From assembly GCA_023853785.1 (NCBI GenBank), contig JAJIRX010000023.1, forward strand, positions 1 to 17,671: a DNA stretch of 17,671 nucleotides, given 5' to 3'. Made by a program: the position numbers and the translations under genes. Numbering within the stretch: the stretch's first letter is position 1; every line of letters starts with the position of its first letter. A model generated the notes under the pieces. It did not search any database. It was not told where the DNA came from and worked only from the letters and a program-made list of their open reading frames with translations. Below are positions 1 to 7,545 of this stretch, piece by piece. The stretch is from Psilocybe azurescens (taxonomy: Eukaryota > Basidiomycota > Agaricomycetes > Agaricales > Agrocybaceae).

Positions 1-660
1 CGGTCGCATAAGTCGCGAGCAAGGGGTTTGGTAAGAATGTCTGCTATCATTTCCTCTGTCTGGATATAGATTGGGGTGACTTTACCAATGTAAACGGGCC
101 GCCAAGCCAGGAAGAAATGGCGATCGAGGTGCTTCAATTTCCCATATGCTCTAGGTGTTTACTGACAGTGATTGCAGATTGGTTGTCCATAAGGAGCTCT
201 GATGCACCCTTGAGTGTGTATCCAATTTCCTGGAGGAGCGTACGCATGCTGCATAATGCTCGACCCGCCTGCTGGCAGCTACAAACTCAGCTTCGGTGGT
301 GGACATGGTTACGATGGACTGTAGTTTGCTCGACCAATCCACGGCCGCCGCCGACTAATAACATATCCAGAGGTAGATTTTCCGTTGTCAATGTTACCTC
401 CATGATCAGCATCCGAATAGGTGCGGAACATCTGGAAGTCGGGCAATGCAGCTTCCTGGGAGTATTCGATCCTGTAGTCCAGTGTCCATCGAATGTGCGG
501 AGCAAGTGCTTGAGCGCCGCCATGTGTTCGATTCCGGGGTTGGAGTTGAATCGGCACAATACTCCAACAGCATACATTAGGTCCGGTCGTGTGCATCGAG
601 CTAGGTAAAGTACAGCCCCTGTACCTTGAATATGGGTACTTAGCCATCTCAGCGCGCTCG
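1..660 (-). pseudogene. pol: Copia RNase H region of pol, 3' partial and frameshifted
   Basis: Sense translation gives FRTYSDADHGGNIDNGKSTS (catalytic Asp region about 400-415) and SKLQSIVTMSTTEAEFVAAS (TEAE at about 286-297), the two hallmark blocks of copia RNase H. Positions 150 to 1 encode KLKHLDRHFFLAWRPVYIGK and then ADILTKPLARDLC, the usual C-terminal end. At least two frame changes occur near 310-350 and 250-285. It would degrade the RNA strand during reverse transcription. Confidence 0.88.
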
Positions 661-1640
661 TCATCGGTCATAGGACCTTGGGTTTTGGACAGCTTTTTGG
701 GACGGATCCATAGGCGTCGATAATGGTTTGTCGATCATTCCAAAACGTGCTAGGAGGTCGACTGCGTATGCACGCTGGTCTATCCAAAGCTTACGGGATT
801 TACGATCGCGGGTGACGCGTACGCCTAACAATCCAACTGTAGGTCCTAAATGCCTAAGTTTGAAGTGTTTACGAAGCTCATCGATGAGTCGTAGGATAGC
901 TGGACGGTCGGTTGATGCAATGGTCATGTCGTCCACATGGACTGGTATGATTATACGTACACCATCGCGAATGTAACAGTATATGGATCCGAAACAATGC
1001 GTGTAAATCCAATCAACAGGAAGACCTCATTCATCCGTTTGTGCCAAAGTAGGCGCCCTGCTTTAATCCGTACATGCCTTTGTGGAGTAGGCCCACAACG
1101 GGACCATCTCCTGGTTTCTTAACCGTTCCTGCAGGGATGGTTTTGTCGGCACCGTCAGGAAGTCGGAGATAGAGTTCCATGTCTGCGAGGCTATTAAGAA
1201 ATGCGGCCGTGATATCTACTGATTCAAGGTGCATATCTTCAATGGCTGCTATCGCTAGAATGGTTCGAACTGCGGACCAACGAGCTGTGGGGGCAAAAGT
1301 TTCATCGTAGTCCGCCTGGTCGTTGGCTGAATCCCTGTGCTACTATCCGTGCTTTGAACCGTTCGGGTGCCGTCTGGCATATGTTTAACCTTGAAAACCC
1401 ATCTGGAGCCAATAGAGCGTTGTCCTGCTGGTAAGTATACCACTGTCCATGTTCCATTGACTTTGTGGTTATTCATTTCTTCTGCCATAGCCTTGTACCA
1501 TTCCTCTGCATGATCCGAGTTAACAGCTTCCTTGTAGGATCGTGGGTTTGTGTCATGCGCTCCAACTTTTAGTGCTGCATGATCGGCTAAATTGACTGCT
1601 AGGGCGGCCGTATCCTCCAATATCCACCCCGGTTTCGAAC
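660..1640 (-). pseudogene. pol: Copia reverse transcriptase (RVT_2) region of pol, frameshifted
   Basis: The domain opens with NPRSYKEAVNSDHAEEWYKA, then VNGTWTVV and IGSRWVFKVKHMPDGT, the standard RVT_2 start. Motif A is in LESVDITAAFLN, with catalytic Asp at 1214-1216. GMYGLKQG follows. Motif C is HVDDMTIAS, with its VDD at 928-936. The C-terminal part includes HFKLRHLGPTVGLLGVRV and YAVDLLARFGM. Frame changes lie near 1365, 1250, 1045-1050 (a GGG run) and 670. All polymerase catalytic Asp residues are present, so loss of function comes only from the indels. It would copy element RNA into cDNA. Confidence 0.9.
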
Positions 1641-2150
1641 GAAAGCCCGCCTGGCGAGCATCAAAGCTTCGTCAGAGGCGAGGTTAAGGTCGAAATCCAA
1701 GATTTGGCAGCCGTTAGCGTCAATTGGGCCAACATCGACGTCTCCACAGAGGGTCGTCAGGCGGAGCGGCGGCAGCAGGGGCATCTGGAGGAGGAGCGGG
1801 GTTGTCGGCAGCAAGAGGTGAGACTTTCAGTTTTGTCGTACGACAGCGTCATCGTATAATGCCGTTGGTGATGGAGCAGGAGCGCGTGGTCTAGTAGAGC
1901 GGCGAGTGCCAGGGGCGTAAGGAATATCAGGAGGTGCTGGCTGAGCGACTGGAATTGGCAATTGGGGAGGCTCGACGAAGTCAGGGACGACGGGTGGAGG
2001 TGCAGGAGGAGCAACTCCCTCCGGAACTGCATTCAGTTCAAATGGAGGCGGCTGTGGGAAGTCGTCATGGTCATATGGTTCAACAGGAGGTCCAAAATCG
2101 GCAGGAGACGGTGGGGCTGGTCAGTCAGCGCAGATAGCCCCTGAGAGACC
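1640..2150 (-). other. Proline-rich linker between integrase and reverse transcriptase
   Basis: In sense this stretch encodes low-complexity proline, alanine and valine-rich sequence (for example PPAPPPVVPDFVEPPQLP) and then an arginine/proline patch RRSTRPRAPAPSP. Copia polyproteins normally have such a poorly conserved hinge here. Frames change repeatedly. Open frames on the opposite strand are antisense to this linker. Confidence 0.6.
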
Positions 2151-3335
2151 AGGGAATTCCGACTCGTTGAAGATAACATCTCGTGAAATAATGATCTTTT
2201 GGTGAGTGGATTGTAGACCATCCAGCCGATGTGATTATCAGGATAACCTATGAATATTCCCTTTACAGTGTGACCTTCAAGACTCTTCCTCTTATCCCGA
2301 CCAATTAAGACGTGTCGCACGGCAGCCGTAAACACGCAAGTGCCCAATCTTAGGCTTACGGCCTTTGAATTCGGCAAAAGGAGTAGTTGACTTGTCTAAC
2401 GCGAGAGGTAGGACAACGATTGTGCACATGTGTGTAGGCCGCCAAAGCAAAATTCCAGAAGCTAGAAGCGGAAGGCGAAGCGTCTGTGTTCATGGCAATG
2501 ATAGATTCCTGGATAGAACGCATAACACGCTCGGCAACGCCATTGGATTGTGGCGTCGCTCGAGTTGTGAACTCGACTCGGATGCCTTCGGACTTGCAGA
2601 ATCGCAATAGTTCGCCTAATGTGTATTCCCCGCCCCTCGTCGTTGTGAAAACATTTGATCTTACGTCCGGTTTGTTTCTCGACTAAGGCTTTAAATTCTT
2701 TGAATGTGCTATAGAGATCACTCTTCTTTCGAAGAGGATAATCCATGAGGAAAACGTGTGTGGTCGTCTCACGAACACAACCCAGTAGTTATGTCCGTAA
2801 TAACTGGAAGTTTTCATAGGGCCGTGTAAGTCACTAAACACGCGATCGAGTGGAGCTGTTGCTCTTCGACGTTTTCAGATGAGAAAGGATGTCTGTGTTG
2901 TTTTCCGTTGATGCACGATTCGCAGATATTGCCTAGAGGTGTGTCGGACGTCATTTGGAGATCAGACGATAAGTTCTTCTCTATGAGTTGTTCCAAGCGA
3001 TCTTTTCCAATGTGGCACAATTGACGATGCAGCAGTTCTCGATCAATTAGTCCTCTGGTGGCTGTAAATGCACGCTCAACAGCGCTAGCGACATGATGAA
3101 TGTGTGCACTAGATGCACGGCTAACAACATAACCGTCAAGGTAAGCCACCTTGCGATCATTAACTGTAGCTGTAAGTGCAAGGATAGATCCACGGGTGAA
3201 TGATATCTTGCGTTTCACAATATTTATGGCAAAGCCATGGTCGGACGTCAAGGTGAGGACAGAGAAGAGGTTATTGGATAATGCAGGTACATGAAGAACA
3301 TTGGAGATTAACACGGTCGCGTGACGCAGCTCCCT
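2150..3335 (-). pseudogene. pol: Copia integrase region of pol, frameshifted
   Basis: The N-terminal part (about 2845-3335) contains the GAG-pre-integrase zinc site: H..H in LLHRQLCHIGKDRL and C..C in CESCINGKQHRHPF (2913-3029). The catalytic core (rve family) follows: first Asp in FSDLHGPMKT (2830-2832), second Asp in FHNDEGR (2639-2641), Glu in NGVAERVMRS (2530-2532). Second Asp to Glu is 35 intervening residues plus one surplus base, fitting D,D35E with a +1 insertion in a G run. The C-terminal part includes HVLIGRDKRKSLEG and GIFIGYPDNHIGWMVYNP, typical of copia integrase. Frame changes are visible near 2850, 2765, 2625, 2370, 2310 and 2205. It would insert element cDNA into the genome. 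Confidence 0.88.
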
Positions 3336-3712
3336 CCGGTTGAAACAAGACATCCCCCTTTCCAATTGAGTAGACTGTATTATTGTCTGCGAGGTTGATA
3401 GGGACACACCACGGGGTATATGAGGTAGCAGTAAACCAAGTGCGATGCGGGGTCATATGTGCAGTGGCCCCTGTATCTGCATTCCATGCATGGTCAGTTG
3501 AAAGGAGGAGCGGCGATGTAGCGGATAGACAAACGGCTGCATCAGCGCTGACGGCAGGTCCGTCGCATCCTGCTTCGATAACCGGAGGCTTGGCTGTAGA
3601 GGCAGTGGGAGTGACAGGAGTGGTGGCAGCAGCAGCAGCAGCAGCGCCCCACGTCCTCCTCCTCTTCCGCCTCGCTTTTTCTTCCCGCGTTCTCCATTAT
3701 TCTCCTGTCGCC
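3335..3712 (-). pseudogene. pol: Copia protease region of pol, frameshifted
   Basis: After gag the coding sense continues through a basic glycine-rich tail and an alanine run encoded by a GCT microsatellite. It then enters the aspartic protease. The catalytic triad sits in HAWNADTGATAHMTPHRTWF, with D-T-G at 3469-3477, followed by LADNNTVYSIGKGDV, the flap-side region typical of copia proteases. Frame changes occur at about 3713 (T run), 3645 (G run) and 3335, where the frame switches to reach the RELRHATVLISNVLHVP strand. As read no single frame encodes the whole enzyme. It would process Gag-Pol. Confidence 0.85.
3626..3646. repeat. GCA/GCT trinucleotide run encoding polyalanine
   Basis: About seven GCA units on the plus strand (sense GCT, alanine) lie between the gag tail and the protease. 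A similar shorter alanine run encoded by GCT/GCC/GCG codons lies just before the zinc knuckle at about 3797-3822. Such runs are prone to slippage and length polymorphism. Confidence 0.8.
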
Positions 3713-4495
3713 CTAAAAAGCACGTGCAGCTGCATATTTGGGGCAGTCTACCATTGTGTGTGGCCCGTCACAAATGTAACATTTCATGACGCGAGCAGCA
3801 GCAGCGGCGGCAGCTTCAAGGTCGTCGTGTGCGCCTGTCCGTTGAGTCTCTTCAGTTCTGAATGCTTCGAGAACGGCGTTCTTTGTGAGGTCCGTGAGCA
3901 GAAGTACTGACGAAATGAAGGAGCTGTACTCTTCGCGAGGAAGGGCACGGATCATCGCCATGATGATTAACTCCTCGTCGAGTTTCTTCAAATCGTAGGT
4001 CGTGGGGCGAAGCACCTGGACCTGCTGCATCGAGCCTTGGATGCGAGCTGACAGTGCGGTCAATGATTCATTCTCCTTCAATCTGATGGAGAGGAGATCG
4101 TTGAGGGAGTTGAAGCGTGAATTAGGCGCAGACTTGCTATGCACCTCCTTAAGTTTGTTCCACATAGCTTGTGGATTAGTACGGATATCGTCGACATGTA
4201 TCTTGTTCTCTTCGTCGAGACACATATAAATTTCTCCTGCGCATTTGTTCTTCCGCTTTATGTAGTTGGTGTACTCAGTGCGTTCGGCTGTGGTGATAGG
4301 GATTGTAATGCCTGCAGCATTGGTGGTGGGCTGAGGTATAGGGACTTCGAGTTCTGTGTTGTCTGTGAATCCGATGACATCTAAAGATAGTAGTCGTCCA
4401 AACATAGATTTTTCCCAGTCTCGATACTTGACAGCGCCTCCGAGCCGTGGCATGAGAATCCGGCCTGATCCAGACCCTTCTTCTGTGTCTGCCAT
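3713..4495 (-). CDS. gag: Copia gag (nucleocapsid/capsid precursor)
   Basis: This 260-residue uninterrupted frame begins with ATG at 4495, about 230 bases inside the primer-binding site. Its N-terminal half contains GGAVKYRDWEKSM followed by the helical capsid-like region of the UBN2/gag family (MWNKLKEVHS near residue 110, then LRLKENESLTALSARI). Near the C-terminus an alanine run precedes a zinc knuckle at residues 239-251 (3743-3781), CYICDGPHTMVDC. The spacing is CX2CX3HX4C, one residue shorter than the canonical CX2CX4HX4C, a variant also seen in plant copia-type gag proteins. The stop at 3713 follows a run of five T (sense). One extra base there would carry the frame into a basic GKKKRGG tail and on to the protease, so the natural product is probably a longer Gag-Pol. 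It would package element RNA in cytoplasmic particles. Confidence 0.9.
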   Translation of the reverse strand: MADTEEGSGSGRILMPRLGGAVKYRDWEKSMFGRLLSLDVIGFTDNTELEVPIPQPTTNAAGITIPITTAERTEYTNYIKRKNKCAGEIYMCLDEENKIHVDDIRTNPQAMWNKLKEVHSKSAPNSRFNSLNDLLSIRLKENESLTALSARIQGSMQQVQVLRPTTYDLKKLDEELIIMAMIRALPREEYSSFISSVLLLTDLTKNAVLEAFRTEETQRTGAHDDLEAAAAAAARVMKCYICDGPHTMVDCPKYAAARAF

Positions 4496-4727
4496 TACGA
4501 TAGGGACGACTTATGCGAGAGTAAAACGACGGCTGTGTCGTAACGATGAATATTGGGAGGATGACGTGGCCGAAAATCCGATGGCAATCAGATGAGATCT
4601 AGATGACAATGTTCAAGCGTCAACGCTTAAAGCGGAGCGAATGAGTATAGGTGCGAGCGGCTGCAACACAAAGGTGGAGCGCTTGTTCGCGGAGGTTCAA
4701 GTCTTCTTAGTTTGCGGAGGGTACGCC

Positions 4728-4740
4728 GGGGCCCATAACC
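4728..4740 (-). other. Primer-binding site for half of initiator-Met tRNA
   Basis: Immediately inside the LTR the sense strand reads GGTTATGGGCCCC. Its complement, GGGGCCCATAACC, contains the anticodon stem-loop sequence GGGCCCATAACC of eukaryotic initiator-Met tRNA (anticodon CAT). Drosophila copia and yeast Ty5 are known to prime from an internally cleaved initiator tRNA half rather than from the tRNA 3' end. The match and its position next to the LTR support the same mechanism here. Confidence 0.85.
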
Positions 4741-4949
4741 TGTGGAAAGGTTTCGGTCGGCGAGTTGAGGTGGGGAAACTAAGACGGTGAGAACCTGTTC
4801 CTATGTTTAGCTCTGGCTTGTAGAAGCTAGAGAGTATATTCCATACCTGTTCCTATGTTTAGCTCTGGCTTGTAGAAGCTAGAGAGAAACCATAGGACGC
4901 AGGAAACAAGTTATCTACTTGGCTAAAGATTATGTAATCGTAGATAACA
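4741..4949 (-). repeat. 5' LTR of the copia element (about 209 bp)
   Basis: In element sense the stretch begins TGTTATC (at 4949) and ends TTTCCACA (at 4741), giving the usual TG..CA termini with a TGT/ACA inverted repeat. It abuts the primer-binding site directly, which fixes the gag-side boundary firmly. The outer boundary at 4949 is inferred from the TGTTA start, because the second LTR is not available for comparison. The LTR contains a 42-bp sequence present twice. The 5 bases outside it (4950-4954, GAAAG on the plus strand) are the candidate target-site duplication. Confidence 0.75.
4793..4886. repeat. Two copies of a 42-bp repeat inside the LTR
   Basis: A 42-bp sequence starting ACCTGTTCCTATG occupies 4793-4834 and recurs without mismatch at 4845-4886, separated by 10 bases (TATATTCCAT), so the period is 52. 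Each copy contains a short inverted repeat, TAGCT..AGCTA. Duplicated blocks in LTRs often carry transcription-factor sites. Here that role is inference. Confidence 0.9.
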
Positions 4950-4984
4950 GAAAGAAAAGAAATAGATGATGCTAAGAGATACCG

Positions 4985-5422
4985 CCTATGTCACTACTGC
5001 GACAGTGATCTCAGAGAAAAAGTCTGCAGGTCCACTGCTCGGTGTTGAAGAATGGTGAGGAGGCCATCGATACCCAAGTCATCCTTCGGATGCCGGATGT
5101 AGTCAGCATTGATCTCTATCGTTTGGACAAAAGCACCAAATCTCCCCACCTTCCAGAATACCTGTCAAAGCCTTGATTCGGCGTCTTATCGTTTATTTTT
5201 GAGTTCGTAAGGTTGAGCATCGCATATGTCGATTGAGATCGTGGAGAACAAGCGTCTGCGAGCTGCAGCCGCGAAAGACCTGGAAGTCGACAGACAGGCG
5301 AATAGGCTTGCCAAATTTGTAACGCGTTGCTCAAAGTCGCAAGACAACACTGATGGTGCTGGGAAGTTATTGACGATGACACAGATAATCTCGGGAGGTA
5401 TTTCGAGGTGCCTGGTGGACAT
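4985..5422 (-). pseudogene. F-box-like protein, N-terminal part only, truncated near the copia LTR
   Basis: From ATG at 5422 the frame reads MSTRHLEIPPEIICVIVNNF, then LASLFACLSTSRSFAAAARR and RLFSTISI. This is the helix pattern of F-box-like N-termini in mushroom-forming fungi (IPPEI..VI, then cLvsr.f..aarr.Lf..I). Coding potential continues after frame changes near 5187 and 5140: RRIKALTGILEGG, then AFVQTIEINADYIRHP and LLTILQHRAVDLQTFSL. It stops at about 4995, 45 bases from the retrotransposon. Related proteins run several hundred residues, so most of the C-terminal part is missing here. If functional it would be a substrate adaptor for an SCF ubiquitin ligase. Assignment rests on pattern recognition only. 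A paralogous fragment lies at 11460-12045. Confidence 0.55.
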
Positions 5423-5861
5423 TATGCTGGTTGAGCCTCAGCAAAGGAGCCCTGCGGCGAGCCTCAACTTCAAGGCTGACATACGGTGTTGTACCTATTA
5501 TCGGTCGCAGTGGCTGAGCAGGCAACAGGTTCCTGAACGTGGTGTCTTGTTTGCTATTCCAGTATTCGGATGAGCCTACCCGGACTTACATCTACTTACG
5601 GTAAGGGTATGAAACGGCATAGACTCGAAATGAAGCGTCAGACGTGGTAAGAGGTTGTATTGAGCTGCTGTTCCGCCGCAGTTCTCAGGAAGAGACCAGC
5701 ATTCGTCGACTGTCACTTGGCAGTGTCACCGGGAAATTCATATGTAGGTGGTGTGCAATCGGTCAAAGTCAGGCTCTCTCCTGAAGACTCAAGAGATTGC
5801 GGAAAACGGAAAGACGGTGTAGAAGGCACATGAGCTCCATGCTGACCGCTATCCGCATGAG
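5423..5861. other. Gap without a recognisable gene
   Basis: No frame in this stretch gives a recognisable protein. The plus strand has a short open stretch ending in AENGKTV and a stop at about 5820, in frame with and directly upstream of the hypothetical coding region at 5862. That region's N-terminus may therefore extend leftward behind an intron or an indel. The minus strand should hold the promoter of the F-box-like gene starting at 5422. Confidence 0.4.
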
Positions 5862-6307
5862 ATGATGGATCAGCTGCAGCTGTTCACTGATACTGTCCCG
5901 TATATTTGCTTTGATGATGATGTAGTAAAGAGGGCTGAATTGTACGAAACACAGTTATTTTCTGCTACCGCTGATGCGTTGTATCTTCGAGTGAGCTATG
6001 AGGGCACGTACGCCGATAACTCGGATCTCATAACTTGGCACTGGGCATCAAGCACCGAGCAGCGAGCTCGAGCGACCATCGGCATCAAGCCGGTTCACCG
6101 TAGTCCACCGTCCTCCTTCGTATTCAATATTTTGCTTCCGGGCCACACAGACGATGGAGCTGCTTGGCGCAGTCATTGTCGACCGGGAGCAATGGATATT
6201 CTGTCGATTCGGTGCTGGATGGCTATGATGTCTTGGGAATTGTCCTCGGCGCTGCACACGACGGTCTTTCGCACTTTGTAGTAGATTTGGCATGGTTGGG
6301 TCTATAA
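5862..6307 (+). pseudogene. Unrecognised protein, C-terminal part, one frameshift
   Basis: The first frame (ATG 5862, though the true start may be upstream) encodes LFTDTVPYICFDDDVVKRAE, then ATADALYLRVSYEGTYADNS and FVFNILLPGHTDDGA, with ordinary protein-like composition. At about 6163 a one-base shift moves to another frame that reads SVDSVLDGYDVLGIVLGAAH and FVVDLAWLGL before a stop at 6305-6307. The second part looks more protein-like than the original frame, which ends at 6281 without similar texture. No domain is recognised. It could be the last exon of a larger gene whose upstream exons are degraded, or a pseudogene. It is acidic and lacks clear membrane segments. Confidence 0.4.
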
Positions 6308-7545
6308 GTAGCGACTGCCGATGGTCAAACAAACAAACATTGCAGAGAAATCCTGCATTCGTGGAGGAGTGGAATGTAGGTAAGTAATATCAGGGATGTA
6401 GACTCATGTTCCAGATTTGGACCTCCAGTCACCGGTAATTACAATAAAGTAGACGGATACCAAGGTCAAATGAACGCGCTGCATTTACATATTACAACAA
6501 CGCAGATCAGTCTACGGTCTAGTGGCTTATCTTTACTCAGTAGCTCGTTTCCTGGCCTATTTACGACACTATAGAGTCTAGATTTATTAAAGCATTTCTC
6601 GACGCGAATACAAAGAAGTAGATGGGCTCTAAATGTGTTGAAGCATTCCTCGACGCGAACACAGAGAGGTCGAACGGCGCCTAGATCGACATTCTATTTA
6701 TAAATAACGGCATTTCCCGGACAACTGAGCTCTAAAAGATTTTTTTATGGCCTCCTCGACTTGACAACCATCATAGATGGTCATCTGGACTCCGAAAGGA
6801 AGGAGAGGCTACATCTGGCATTGGCAACCAAGATGCATATCATTCGGGTCGATAGGCCGTCCGCTAAAATAGAAATGCTCCGTGCTTGGAGACGGTGAGG
6901 CTTTGTCTTTCTTCTTGTGTGAAAATTTTTTACGCGGGGGTACATACTTGGGTGTCCGACGCGACGAGAGAGAACCGTCGTACTGTACTGTAGTCGCTGT
7001 CGTGAAGGTATGTTAGGTTATCTGGCTTTTCGGCTCGCGACGAGGGTTACATACGAAGGCAGAGACGACAGTGACTGACCATCTTCTTTACGCAATTTTG
7101 GACAGGGTCGATCGCTATATTTTCGTCTGCGGAACCAGAATATCCCTCCTCCTTTCCTTCATCTTTCTGCTCGCATTACACACCGAGGTAAGTGCTATGT
7201 CGCCTCGCTCGGCGTACTATCTTCGGGCCTCGTCACCACACGCAGTATTTATAGGCGTTTCGGCCTTATTCTGCGTCTAGTGCCACCTTCGTTACCCAGT
7301 GCTGATGTCTCTCCTAGCTTTTCTAGGGATAGTCCTATCTATCACTTTCCGTTCAATCCGGTGTTATCCAAGCACAGCACCACCAACAGCCCCAAGCACC
7401 GCCTTGGCCCTTCCTTCCCCTTCTGTTCTCAGCTGAATTGCGCGAATCTGCGATTGCACCCACTCCCATCGCCATTGCACTCGCCACACACACATCACAC
7501 ATACCACAGCCGGAGGCGATTCTATATCACTCTCGCACTCACACT
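6308..7545. other. Gap upstream of the Galpha gene
   Basis: No convincing gene was found. The left half is AT-rich and holds an imperfect 51-bp direct repeat (6589-6690). The right half becomes pyrimidine- and CA-rich toward 7545, as expected for a fungal promoter and 5' leader. A TATA-like TATTTATAGG lies at about 7248-7257. GTAAGT at 7188 with a CAG at about 7245 could bound a 5'-leader intron, but no expression evidence is available. A 69-codon frame at 7071-7280 includes a hydrophobic stretch but lies in this leader region and has no other support. Confidence 0.4.
6589..6690. repeat. Imperfect 51-bp tandem direct repeat
   Basis: A unit starting AAAGCATTTCTCGACGCGAA at 6589 recurs, diverged, at 6640 as GAAGCATTCCTCGACGCGAA. 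Over the first 39 bases roughly three quarters match, and similarity fades after that. The period is exactly 17 codons. In one plus-strand frame both units encode AFLDANT, with third-position differences in Phe and Asn codons, but a TAG lies between them. Function is unknown. Confidence 0.6.

Larger units (their letters stand above)
1..4949 (-). mobile_element. Ty1/copia LTR retrotransposon, 3' end cut by the window
   Basis: On the minus strand the order is 5' LTR, primer-binding site, gag, protease, integrase, reverse transcriptase, RNase H. Integrase before reverse transcriptase is the diagnostic copia (Pseudoviridae) order. All enzymatic signatures are readable: a CCHC-like knuckle, DTG protease, HHCC and DDE integrase, motif A and VDD of the polymerase, and the SDAD and TEAE motifs of RNase H. 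The last coding piece in the window ends with ADILTKPLARDLC, typical of the copia pol C-terminus, so only a few codons, the polypurine tract and the 3' LTR are missing. The reading frame is broken by at least ten one-base indels but few plain nonsense codons. As read it is not an intact element; the damage may be real or assembly error. Target duplication cannot be tested because the left flank is outside the window. Confidence 0.95.

Noticed and set aside
1934..2144. Plus-strand open frames of 60-67 codons
   Set aside because: They are antisense to the proline-rich linker of the copia polyprotein and have no independent support.
3383..3910. 175-codon plus-strand frame
   Set aside because: It is antisense to the protease and gag zinc-knuckle region. 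Its length comes from the GC-rich trinucleotide runs.
5226..5573. 115-codon plus-strand frame
   Set aside because: It is antisense to the F-box-like fragment on the minus strand, which has the recognisable motif order.
7071..7280. 69-codon plus-strand frame with a hydrophobic stretch
   Set aside because: It lies in the probable leader of the Galpha gene, contains a possible splice donor, and shows no recognisable family.
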